Shown here: one piece after another, positions 24,362 to 33,535 of the stretch
Layout: each line of letters begins with the position of its first letter
Position numbering within the stretch: the stretch's first letter is position 1
NCBI RefSeq assembly: GCF_051622035.1
Contig: NC_135358.1
Span: 11,724,001 to 11,788,000 of the forward strand
Length of the DNA: 64,000 bases
DNA from: Arctopsyche grandis
Taxonomy: Eukaryota; Arthropoda; Insecta; Trichoptera; Hydropsychidae
Reading direction: 5' to 3'
Made by a program: the position numbers and the translations under genes
Notes under the pieces: model-generated
The model's input: only the letters and a program-made list of their open reading frames with translations
The model's database searches: none
Told to the model about the DNA's origin: nothing

Positions 24362-24776
24362 ACCAGGAAGGCCTTACAGGTGCGCCTTCCTTGCCAATTA
24401 CAAATATTGCAGCATTTTTTATTTTTTTTATTATAAAAGTTGCTGAATTAAGAGATACTGAAAAACTCGCAAATTAACGAGACATTTATGAATTGTACAT
24501 AAATTTTATTGTACACATGTAAATCAGTCTCAAATAGTGGTGACATAGTACATAGGTAGGAAGGATATTTAGCCAATTTTACCGGGAACCGTTTCAACAA
24601 TGAAATCGGAGAAAATTGGCAAACTCTGATGGGAAAAGATCGACCTGGAGTCACAAATATCCAGGTCTAACCAGCAGCACTACAGATATACCCAGAAAAA
24701 TTATTTTCACTCTTCAGATCTGGCACCTCTCGACGCTAAGCAAAAGCTTAACGACCGAGCTATGCTGCTGGCTAAT
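24362..24776 (-). repeat. tRNA-derived SINE family S1, near-complete copy
   Basis: On the minus strand it begins with a tRNA-like head (A-box-like TAGCTCGGTCGTTAAGC; the B box is degraded), then the body with GACTCCAGGTCGATCTTTTC and TCAGAGTTTGCCAATTTTC. It ends with the conserved AAGGCCTTCCTGGTATATAT tail at 24362. Same family as 33182-33535. Confidence 0.75.
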
Positions 24777-24855
24777 TTGTTATGAATGAGATTTTATTGC
24801 AAATATTTTTAACACACTGAAGACTTTTTTATTTGTTATATTAATTAATAAAATA

Positions 24856-25082
24856 TGAGCCGTTATATTTGAAAGTGGCGGAAGTCCAATTTTCAATTCC
24901 AAAAACACTATTTCTGTTTGACTTAATTCACAAATTGTTATCACTTCTTTTAATTCGATATAGATATTCAGAATTTCGAAATAACATAATAAACGTATTA
25001 CAGGCCACTAGTGTTTTAAACTATTGATAAACGCAAAAACGAAGAAAGGTGGACTTATGCCACTTTCAATTATAATGGCTCA
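24856..25082 (+). repeat. TA-flanked MITE family M2, copy
   Basis: Left end TGAGCCGTTATATTTGAAAG and right end ATTATAATGGCTCA are inverted, with TA on both sides (24854-24855 and 25083-25084), as for Tc1/mariner-type insertion. The interior shares TGACTTAATTCACAAATTGT and ATTACAGGCCAC with the copies at 25846 and 47602. Non-coding, 227 bp. Confidence 0.8.
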
Positions 25083-25249
25083 TATTATCGTAACATTACC
25101 ATTTAATATGTAAAACCTATCACTATTTATCAGTAATCAGGAATTAACTAAATAAATGTTTGATTTATTTTAATGCCCGATACGGCAGAAAAAAAATGAA
25201 TAGAATTATTTGAATCTGGAATAATTATATATGTAGATAGATCTTTTCC

Positions 25250-25375
25250 TTTCTCGTTTTGCTCTGCTGAGCATCGTGGTCATTTGAGATCTAGTGGACT
25301 AGCCTCCACTCCTCCCAGTCCTTGTTGATGACTTTCTTCGGTTGATAATACAATGGTTTCCCATTGCTATCTGTA
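25250..25375 (-). mobile_element. LINE 3'-end fragment
   Basis: On the minus strand it encodes a short KKVINKDWEEWRLVH string, resembling the final residues (DRxxWRxLV) of RTE-type LINE proteins, followed by a small 3' UTR. It resembles the 3' part of the fragment at 3905-4250. Too short for certainty. Confidence 0.45.
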
Positions 25376-25454
25376 TAATAAAGATAGATAGATACGTACA
25401 TATATACAAATATATTAATGTATCTATCCCTTCAGATTATTCTATATAGTATGT

Positions 25455-25501
25455 ACTGGATTGAACTTCTATATTGTTAAAATGCAGAAGTTCAATCCAG
25501 T
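25455..25501. other. Perfect 16-bp hairpin
   Basis: ACTGGATTGAACTTCT at 25455-25470 and its exact complement at 25486-25501 are separated by 15 bases, with further partial pairing outside (AGTAT / ATAATAC). It could be a small hairpin RNA or a tiny MITE. Only one copy was noticed. Confidence 0.6.
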
Positions 25502-25845
25502 GCATAATACATTTTCTTGCCTTTAGGCAACAATTTATATGATCAGTAAATTTTACAAAAATTCGGTAATAATAGTGTATGTAATATATATGTAGATAGT
25601 TAGTAAATAAATCCCTTATGGTTCAATGTATTTTTTTGACAGACAAACATTCAGTGACGGATAATATATTATAACCTACTGATCATCTATTTACTAACCA
25701 AATCAAAAGAAGTTTCTGATCGAATAAATACAGGCCGATTATAAATATGTATATAAACACTCATATGATAACAATTCTAACTACCTATACATATGTATGT
25801 ACATACTACATACATATATTCGAAAATGGACTAGAAAATATCATC

Positions 25846-26106
25846 CGAGCCGTTATATTTGAAAGTGGCGAAGTCCAATTATCAGTTCCAAAAATACTAT
25901 TTCAATTTGACTTAATTCACAAATCATTATCACTACTTTTAATTCGATATTTACAGAATCTCGGAAAGGCCAAATAAACTTATTACAGGCCAACAGTATT
26001 CTTACATATTGTAAAATGCAAAACATTTTATTTAATGAACATATTGCGAAATATTTCTCGAAATGAAGAAAAGTGACCTTTGGCCAATTTCAAATGTAAC
26101 GGCTCA
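25846..26106 (+). repeat. TA-flanked MITE family M2, copy
   Basis: Left end CGAGCCGTTATATTTGAAAG (first base mutated) and right end CAAATGTAACGGCTCA with TA following. The interior matches the other M2 copies and is slightly longer, keeping TTTTATTTAATGAACATATTG. 261 bp, non-coding. Confidence 0.8.
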
Positions 26107-27400
26107 TATGTACCTATAGAATAAAACGTTGAATCATCTCGTAAATTAAATTTGAAGTTTTGGGTATTCATATTCTCATATTATTCAGTGCAATTTGCTT
26201 TTGTATGTATATAAACTGAACTAATTGTTCCGGAGATAAAACGTCATGTCTTTGCTACATAATTAATTTTATTTATACATGGTCGTAATTTATAATGAAA
26301 ACTGACGTTCACATTAAATTATAAAGAAACACGGAAACTGGACTTTCCGTATTGTAGCTTTACAATGAACATGTTCTTATGTTGAGGTACGCATATTAAA
26401 ATATGTACCTGAACTTATAACCGTCGTAGTTATGTAACTTTATTAAGCGAAAATTAACGATACAGTTAGCGGTGTTATAAGGAAAAGAAATTGCGGGAAT
26501 TTTATTGGTAGATGCTTATTAAAAATTTATCATATTATATTACGACGTTCAATGTGATCTTATCATAAACGAAGATTCAGAATATTTTTAAAGAGAAAAA
26601 TTAAGCGGAAAATGTACTGGTAACGCTGCATTTCGCAGTGCGACAGAAGCGTCTTATTTTTATGCATTTTCTTCCGAATGCGACGACTGCTTTGTTGCAC
26701 TTTTTCACGTTTTCGTTTGCTTTTTTTGGCGCGCGTCGCAAAACAGAGTAAAAATACTTGTCAACCGATTGAGTTATCGCGTCTAGTCTCGGCATGCTAG
26801 TGCTTCTAAAACTCTACAGTAAAGATATTTTTAAAAGTTTTAATATCAATCGTGTTTAAAACGCTGCAATGTTTAAAAGATATTAAATTTTTATATCATA
26901 AATCACAGGGAGAGATTTTGGGCTTTTAAGCAGTTTTTACCCGATTCTTACTTACCTATCATTCTTATTTCAACTTATCATTCAATAGATTTAAAAATAT
27001 TTTCCATAACGAAGCATTTGCTTTTTATTATATAAATACATATATTATAATTTTATATTGTTGGACAACCATCGTTTAATTAGCGTTTTGTAACTTTTAA
27101 GCGCATCCTCACGATTAGAGAGATTTATTACAAGTTAATGAACCTCTCTTCGAAGAATAAATTTCTCTCTTTCTTCGAGTATAAATTTAGCATCTGCATT
27201 TGTATACCTATTTTTTCAGTTGGTCTTTTTTGGTTTTTGAAGCGCTCAAGCGTACGCCAACTATCTTCAAATATGCATACTTATACATACATAAGTATGA
27301 ACATATATGTACATATATTTTACACCCAATTGGTTAAAATTGTCATTTCTTGCTTAATTCATTAGCGGTGCACCACTCATGAATTATAAAAAAGGCAGTT
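26107..27400. other. Intergenic DNA, no gene seen
   Basis: A small G+C-raised stretch lies around 26600-26800. The minus-strand frame there (26601-26795) is short and unrecognised. The rest is A+T-rich. Confidence 0.35.
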
Positions 27401-28807
27401 AATAAAACACACAAAGACAAATAGTATATTCTTATATTTTACTTATTTATTTACAATTTTTCACAAAAACAAAACAAAAAAAAACATTGCGCTTCTCCTT
27501 TTAAAAATTCAATTTAAAAATCGCTATAGTTTTCGTTGACCACTCTAAAATTTGTTTAAGTATCTACTTACATATAAAATAATAAAAAAATCAATCTTAA
27601 TATTTTTATTTACAATAGGAAGGTCAATATAATTTACAATAATTTATTTTTATACATATATAAATTTTATTTATTATTTAAGTAAACAAGTTTGTCTATA
27701 CATATAAAAAAATCACATTGTCGCATATAAATTTAAAATAAATCCGAACAAAACGTTTCTGTTAAAATACAAATCGGGCAATATGAGAAAATAATTTGTA
27801 CTTTGTATTTATCAGCGTTTTTAATATTTTAGCATTGAACGTTCAGCAATTTTCAACATGTAAAAATATAAAAAATGTTCAAATTCACTAATTTTAGTAT
27901 TGCTACCTCGTTTCTATTGAACTATTAACATTTTTTATACAAATAGTATCAACAATATTTATTATTAACACATTGACATTATATTATACAAGAATTTTTA
28001 TTTATTTTTTTATTTACTATTATCTAAAATAGCACATAAGACTCTCACACTTTACTGATCTAACGAACACCCAAATTTTTGATTATCCACGTGTTTTTAC
28101 AAGTACGTGAATTTCTTTACTATATCCTTAACTGTTTTATTTACTTTTTAACTCGATACGTTAATTTATGAAATATTACATATACTCATAGAACAGTCTT
28201 TAAGTTAAATTTAAATTTAGTATTAAAGTTTTGGCAAGTTATCCAGACAATATGAAGAATTCGAGTTGCAGACTGGCAACGACGTCGAAACGATCCTTAT
28301 TAATTCAAAATCCTTGAAACTATTTATTAAATTCAATAAATGATAAAAAAAATAACCAATCAACAAAAATAAATACGAATATATTTTCTAGTACACGTGA
28401 CTGTTGATATTTTTTAATATCCATTTTTAGTGGATTTTTTTATGATGACAATAAACGTACTAAAATTTAATATGCGCATTTTAATGAATTTATAAAATTA
28501 CATACAGTGGCAGTGCAGTAGATATGTTTATTTTTATAATTTATAATATATATTCGACATATTCAAATTGAATATGTATGATATATAAAATGAAATTAAT
28601 ATTATAGATAACATTAATTCGAAAAAGAAAATAAAATAAATTGCATTATAGTGAAATTGATAGATACATACATTAATTCAAATTATATATTTGTAAAATA
28701 TAGTTTTGATAGATTTACTGACATTGTATGATGTGTTGATTACCACAATATACCACTGTATTGTTTTATAATTATTGCCAATTGTTTTACTATGGAAACT
28801 TTTAGTA
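27401..28807 (-). other. Probable svp 3' UTR or downstream flank
   Basis: A very A+T-rich block without simple satellite repeats or recognisable transposons lies directly after the svp reading frames. Several minus-strand AATAAA-type words occur (seen as TTTATT on the given strand), so a polyadenylation site cannot be chosen by eye. Assignment as 3' UTR is inference from position. Confidence 0.4.
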
Positions 28808-29416
28808 CTATTTTGAATTTGAAATTTCACAAGAGTCTCTTTCGCCGTGGTCCAAAAGGCTGTCAATCATCAACGACGTCTTCTGCAGTGTCTTCTCCGC
28901 CGACAGACACGCAGAGCCTGCAACTTCGTTACAACTGGAGGAACTGCAATTGGACACCAGCCCGTCAAAGGTGGACTTGGTGCCATTGCTCAAGCCGCCT
29001 TCATTTGCTAGCACGTGGTACGAGGAGGTGTTGTTGTTCTCGAATAAATTTTGATGTTCACAAGACGCCGCCATCTTGGCTTTACAATCGGATCCTTCAC
29101 CGGAGGAGTTGATTTTACCACCCCTGCCCAAGTAATCGAAGCAGTTGGCAGCACCGTCAACGTTGACATCGTTTAAAACACCTTCTGTATACAGATCTGT
29201 ATTGTATTTGTCCGATCTGGGTTGGGTTTTTGAGCAGCTTTCGAGTCCTGATGAGAATTGACTCTGCTGCGCATGGTAGGAGAAGGTGAATTGGTGGTCT
29301 TGCGTCTGCGGATGGAACTGTGACGGTGCCAGGTGGTTCTGGAAGTTGACAAGGAACCGCTCCTGAGGATTCAGGTAGGTGGGGAAGCCAGCGTGGAAGG
29401 CGGCGGAAGTCGAAGA
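28808..29416 (-). CDS. Open extension in the Svp frame (202 codons), possible alternative C-terminus
   Basis: The reading frame of the svp exon continues past its TGA (29450-29452), meets a second TGA ten codons on (29417-29419), and is then open without interruption to a TAG at 28808-28810. The translation is polar: FHAGFPTYLNPQERFLVNFQ near its start, then Gln/His-rich (SQFHPQTQDHQFTFSYHAQQ) and Ser/Asn-rich parts such as GLVSNCSSSSCNEVAGSAC. No domain is recognised. Base composition is like the adjoining coding exon, not the A+T-rich flank. It could be reached by an alternative 3' splice site (ATCAG|GACTC, exon start 29247, keeps phase 1) or by stop readthrough. It could also be G+C-rich 3' UTR that is open by chance. 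From memory, Drosophila Svp also has a longer isoform with a different C-terminus. Confidence 0.45.
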   Translation of the reverse strand, partial: SSTSAAFHAGFPTYLNPQERFLVNFQNHLAPSQFHPQTQDHQFTFSYHAQQSQFSSGLESCSKTQPRSDKYNTDLYTEGVLNDVNVDGAANCFDYLGRGGKINSSGEGSDCKAKMAASCEHQNLFENNNTSSYHVLANEGGLSNGTKSTFDGLVSNCSSSSCNEVAGSACLSAEKTLQKTSLMIDSLLDHGERDSCEISNSK

Positions 29417-29449
29417 TCAGGCGGAAGCTAGTTGCCTCCACACCGTGTG

Positions 29450-29724
29450 TCACATAGAGTTCATGTACGGCCAAGAGAACGAGCTGCCCGACAGCAGCAT
29501 GTCCCTTATGAGGGTCTCTATCGGCGTTTTACCAACTAGTCTCACGAAGAACAACTGTTCAATAACTTGAGAACTGACTGTCCTTAACGAAGGCAAACGC
29601 AACAAGAGCTTTCCAAATCGCGTTGGTTGGTTTGGATATTGCGTTCGACAGTGCTCCTCCAGTGCACACTGAGACTTCTCTTGTAGACCTTCTATATGTG
29701 TCACGTCCGATAACCCGCAAGCAT
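29450..29724 (-). CDS. svp: Seven-up (COUP-TF/NR2F) nuclear receptor, last ligand-binding-domain exon
   Basis: Encodes the C-terminal 90 or so residues of the ligand-binding domain of seven-up, an orphan nuclear receptor that binds DNA mainly as a repressor in neural, photoreceptor and heart cell-fate decisions. Visible landmarks in order: [55 protein letters not shown], and [12 protein letters not shown] (the final activation-helix region), ending [10 protein letters not shown] before TGA at 29450-29452. These are nearly invariant in insect Svp. The exon opens at 29724 after a polypyrimidine tract and CAG, in phase 1 (the first codon is split, G|AT for Asp). The DNA-binding domain and the earlier LBD exons are not in the window, so the gene is partial here. 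The extreme C-terminus (MNSM) is slightly divergent. Confidence 0.95.
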
Positions 29725-29750
29725 CTGAAACAATAACAAAACATAAAATT
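29725..29750 (-). promoter_or_regulatory. svp: svp 3' splice site (acceptor)
   Basis: Read on the minus strand, TTTTGTTATTGTTTCAG precedes the exon, a good polypyrimidine-AG acceptor. It fits the point at which the Svp alignment begins mid-codon. The intron upstream extends at least to the Tc1/mariner-like insertion at 29835-30606, and by inference beyond the window end. Confidence 0.85.
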
Positions 29751-29834
29751 AGCTTCTAAATACAAAATTAAACTATGCAGTTTTGATACACTTCTTATTG
29801 AGCCAAAGCAATCGAGTACCTATGTATGTACATA

Positions 29835-30606
29835 CAGTCACGGTCATGGAAAAAGGAACCGCTCCGCATTCGTGGAGCATCATCAAACGTAAAATCAGCA
29901 AAAATATAATTTCAAGCCTTCACTAATTGCAATACATTATTCAAAAACTATAACTTGATGAATTTCCATCGCAAATTCTCTTGTTTTGGAAAATTGAAGC
30001 AGTCATTAAAGCTAAATGGGGAAGGGGGGGGAACTAAATTTTAAATATTTTGTTATTTTATTTTGACCGCTATAAAAGTCACGTATAAAATGCTAGTAGC
30101 GAGAATGGCATATTATGTAAAGAACATACTTCAGGCGAGATTCACTATTTAAAAAAAACCTTGCGATCACCTGAATTTGTCACTTGGATTTGAAACCTGA
30201 ATCAGGTGTTAATTTACATATTTGGTGACTTGTGAAAATCTTACTGTATGCATTTATGGTCGAAAACCAGATTTACAAATTCGCCAAAAAAGTAGTGCGA
30301 AAGTTTTCGCGAGCAAAGGTTTAGGTATAAATATAATATTATTCAATTTAAAAAATGTTCAAAAGTTTTGCGTTTTATTTTCTACGTTTACTATTGCGTC
30401 AAGAAGAAATCTGGTTGTAAAACATCCCTCACGCATAATTTGTTCCAGTTTGTTACGTTTTTTTTTTTACATTTTTTTACTATAATATCTACCTATTTTT
30501 TTACTATACTGATGTCTACCATTTTAAGTCATTTACTCAAAATTAACGCGTAAATCAGTTTTTTCGTTTATTTTGTAAGTCGTTCCGTTTTCCGTGACCA
30601 CCACTG
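29835..30606. mobile_element. Tc1/mariner-like element, decayed
   Basis: The left end reads CAGTCACGGTCATGG and the right end, reverse-complemented, CAGTGGTGGTCACGG. Inside these, GGTCAYGGAAAAMGGAAC is shared by both ends. TA stands on both sides (29833-29834, 30607-30608). The 772-bp interior has no intact transposase; frames at 30222-30553 show no clear DDE motif. It lies about 110 bases from the svp splice acceptor, inside the intron. Confidence 0.75.
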
Positions 30607-32634
30607 TATGTATTAATACATTTTTTTAGAAGACAACTTGAGACAGTTGCCATAAAGATACCGAAATAAGTTTATTCTCAGGCTTACTTTTATAAAATCT
30701 AAATATTATGTCTAAAGGTGTAGTCTGAACTCGACATAAACGATAAAAGTCTAGCATGTGCGCTTGCTTGACCTTATAGCGCTAACGATAAAGCAAGGGA
30801 TGAACATATTTTTTATTTGAAAGGATTGAAAATAAGGTTTATAAATAGTTAAGTGCTACCTTATATTTCGTTAAGGTACAAAATTCAGTGCCCACTCCGG
30901 AGGGTTAATTCAATTGAAACTCCATTGTAAGTCACTCGAACAAAGTTCCGTTGGATTTGTACAATGGTTCTCGTTAAATTTGTTAGCGGAATAAATTAAA
31001 ACACAAAACAAAAACAAATTTTAACTTTGAACTCTGGGCGGCCGTCTGCTCCGCGACTTTACAAGGTTGTATAAATTAAATATTAAAACCGACCGAGAAT
31101 AGAACAGGAAGGAGGGAGGGCACATTATTGACTTCTTACAGAATTAATTCCGAGTAAGGAGATTATCATAGATTGATATCGTGCGTGCACGGTAATTGAT
31201 GTCGTCATCAACAAAAGGAAGTACTAATAGTGCAGCGAAGATCGTAATTCACTTTCTTTTCGAGCGATTGCACCCGAAAAGCATTGCATGGTTTCGTACT
31301 TCGGGAGATAAACGAGTCTTTCACCCCCGTTTCGCTCGAAAAATTCCATTTCTATTTTTTTACTAGTACGTCATCACATTCTTTACATATGCTTCGATCA
31401 ATTAAACCGTTAAACCTCCTCTTTTGTCTTCGGAGCAGTTGAAGCACGTGTCGGTCAATTAAGTGCAAACAACTTAAGCAGATGAGCGAACTCTAAAAAT
31501 AACGAGAGGCAATGTCATTCTTAATAAGCAGCAGCAAGTCTTATCGCCTCAATTAAAATTCACTGGTAAAAATAAAGACCATTTACCCACTAAATATAGA
31601 AGCAGGACAATATTGGTCGATGACGCGACCAACATCAAACCCTATAATTTGATTAAATTTACGATCAGTCAACGCCAAGTTGGATTAAAAATATAAAATA
31701 AATTAGGCGCCCCCCCAATTCATCTAGGAACAATGTGAAGTTCTTAACCCTTTCGCCGCTTCGCTCGTTACGTCGCACTACGATCAAAAGGGACAATTAT
31801 TCACTTGACGGGCCAGAGTGCCGGACACACATTGGTGACACCACACCACAATTGGATCTAATTGTTCCCAAAGAAGATTCCTTAACACATCGTGTCCAAG
31901 GAATATTCTCGCAAGCGCTTGATTGCTAACGTTGTGTGTCATTATTGCGTGAGACACAAACTATTACATTGTTATTCATACTAATTGTCGTCGGGAATGA
32001 TAGTAGTTGATGTGTCTAGTAATCGGTAATCATCGTATACAATTACGGAATAGCGTAGCGTATTGTATGAATCGTAAGTATCGGGTTCTTGATAAGGTCA
32101 AAAGATTAAGACGTTCAATTCTGTCAATGGTTTCGAGTACATAGTAGTAGTACTAGAATTTTCGGCAATTCATGAATGGTGAGCCATCTTCATTTATTTT
32201 CAATTTCATTTTAATTTTATCAAATTATGTGTAAATATCCAGAAAACTTTATGTGACACGCTATTCGAGAATACTTAGTGCGCTTTCTATCACACTTCGT
32301 TCTCATATTGCCATACTTGATTTATTCACTGACTAAAAAATATATACAAACACAATTTACATGATGCTATTTCGACTTACTTTTAAAGAAGTATTTTATG
32401 CCAAATTCAGCTTTTTCTTACTTAAAATTGAATCAAATAATATGATTTGACTAATATTGTAACGCCAGTTAAATATTACGTCAATTCAGTGGGTATTGAA
32501 TTTCTAGATTGGTGTTACAATACATATTACTCTAAATTTACATCATTGGTCCAGCAAATCGGATGGTGTTATTTACGCATTACTTACATACATAGGTACT
32601 TAAAATAAACACTGTACGAAATACGTACATGGAG
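30607..32634. other. Presumed svp intron, unique sequence
   Basis: Mostly unique sequence with moderate G+C at about 30890-31480 and 31730-31930. The frame at 31735-31929 is unconvincing. It contains TTAACCCTTTCGCCG, which looks like a piggyBac end, but no partner end was found. No nuclear-receptor exon is visible on either strand. Confidence 0.4.
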
Positions 32635-32935
32635 TAAAGGCGCAAACACACTGAATCTTGCTCAAGGTTTCGAACTGGAAAGGGCGTTTTTTCAGGTATT
32701 TATTAATTCGTACGCAGTTTCTCCTACATTTCTTCAAATATGGGAATCACTGTCAAATTTATGTCAATGCAAGGATATCACCGAAAATGCTTCAGGGGGT
32801 GAGTTTTGAGAAGATTATGACGTGACATGCCAAAAGCATGCCAGCGTTTTTTGCTTGTATGTGCAAAACTATCTAAAAAAAAAAAAAAACACCTGCTGCA
32901 TAACATTATGTGTGTCTGCACCTTAAGAGTGATCC
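32635..32935 (+). repeat. hAT-like MITE family M3, best copy
   Basis: Left end AAAGGCGCAAACACACTGAA and right end (reverse complement) AAGGTGCAGACACACATAAT are inverted. The interior shares ATTAATTCGTACGCAGTTTC and GTATGTGCAAAACTATC with the copies at 6795 and 49335. Non-coding. No clean 8-bp target duplication could be identified. Confidence 0.65.
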
Positions 32936-33181
32936 TCAATGTTTTTCAAAATTTTATATAATATTATAATATATTAACACTATATCTATGGACTAAAGAT
33001 GATTCAATTTTTATACATACATACATATTTACATACCTACATAGAAAAGTAAGAATCGATGATGAAGGAGTAATGGGAGTGGTCAATTTTATACGAAAAA
33101 CTCCCAACATATTACACAAAATGCTTAAATTCCATCCATTTTCCATTTATTTTATATACCATTTCCATTTCATTTATTTTA

Positions 33182-33535
33182 TATACCAAGAAAACCAGGT
33201 AGCCAGGTAAACAGGTAAACTCCAATGGGCCTTCTTGGCCAATTATAACCATCAATTTAAAGAGTAACTTTTACAGAGCATCTATGGATAAATTTGTATT
33301 TTTACAAATCAGCGAATTTGGGGTGCTGAAAAACTCAAAATTTGCGAGAAATAGGTCAAGGTTTCTAATTCGTTGGAGTCTTTTCAATGGAAATCAAATA
33401 AATTTTCAAACTCTGATAGGAAAAGATCAACCTGGAGCACAGGTCTAGCCAGTAGCACCATGCAGGAATTGAACCCATGACCACTTGGTTTCAAAGCATA
33501 ACATGCTAACCACTTATTTATGCTGCTGGTTAATT
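33182..33535 (-). repeat. tRNA-derived SINE family S1, full-length copy
   Basis: On the minus strand, from 33535: a tRNA-like head with GTGGTTAGCATGTTATG (A-box region) and GGGTTCAATTCC (B box, 33465-33476). The body follows, with CTCCAGGTTGATCTTTTCCT and ATCAGAGTTTGAAAATTTAT, then the tail domain TTGGCCAAGAAGGCCCATTG and ACCAGGTTTTCTTGG before AAAATAAATG. About 350 bp. RNA polymerase III transcription and LINE-dependent retroposition are expected for such elements. Confidence 0.85.

Noticed and set aside
28792..29112. 106-codon plus-strand frame over the svp extension
   Set aside because: It is the antisense of the minus-strand svp frame and shows no recognisable protein features.
29157..29474. 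105-codon minus-strand frame overlapping the svp stop
   Set aside because: Out of frame with the clearly assigned Svp exon; probably open through G+C content.
31739..31760. TTAACCCTTTCGCCG as a piggyBac left end
   Set aside because: No matching right terminus with TTAA was found downstream.
33465..33530. Genuine tRNA gene on the minus strand
   Set aside because: A and B boxes are present but the acceptor and anticodon stems do not pair and SINE body sequence follows; interpreted as a SINE head.
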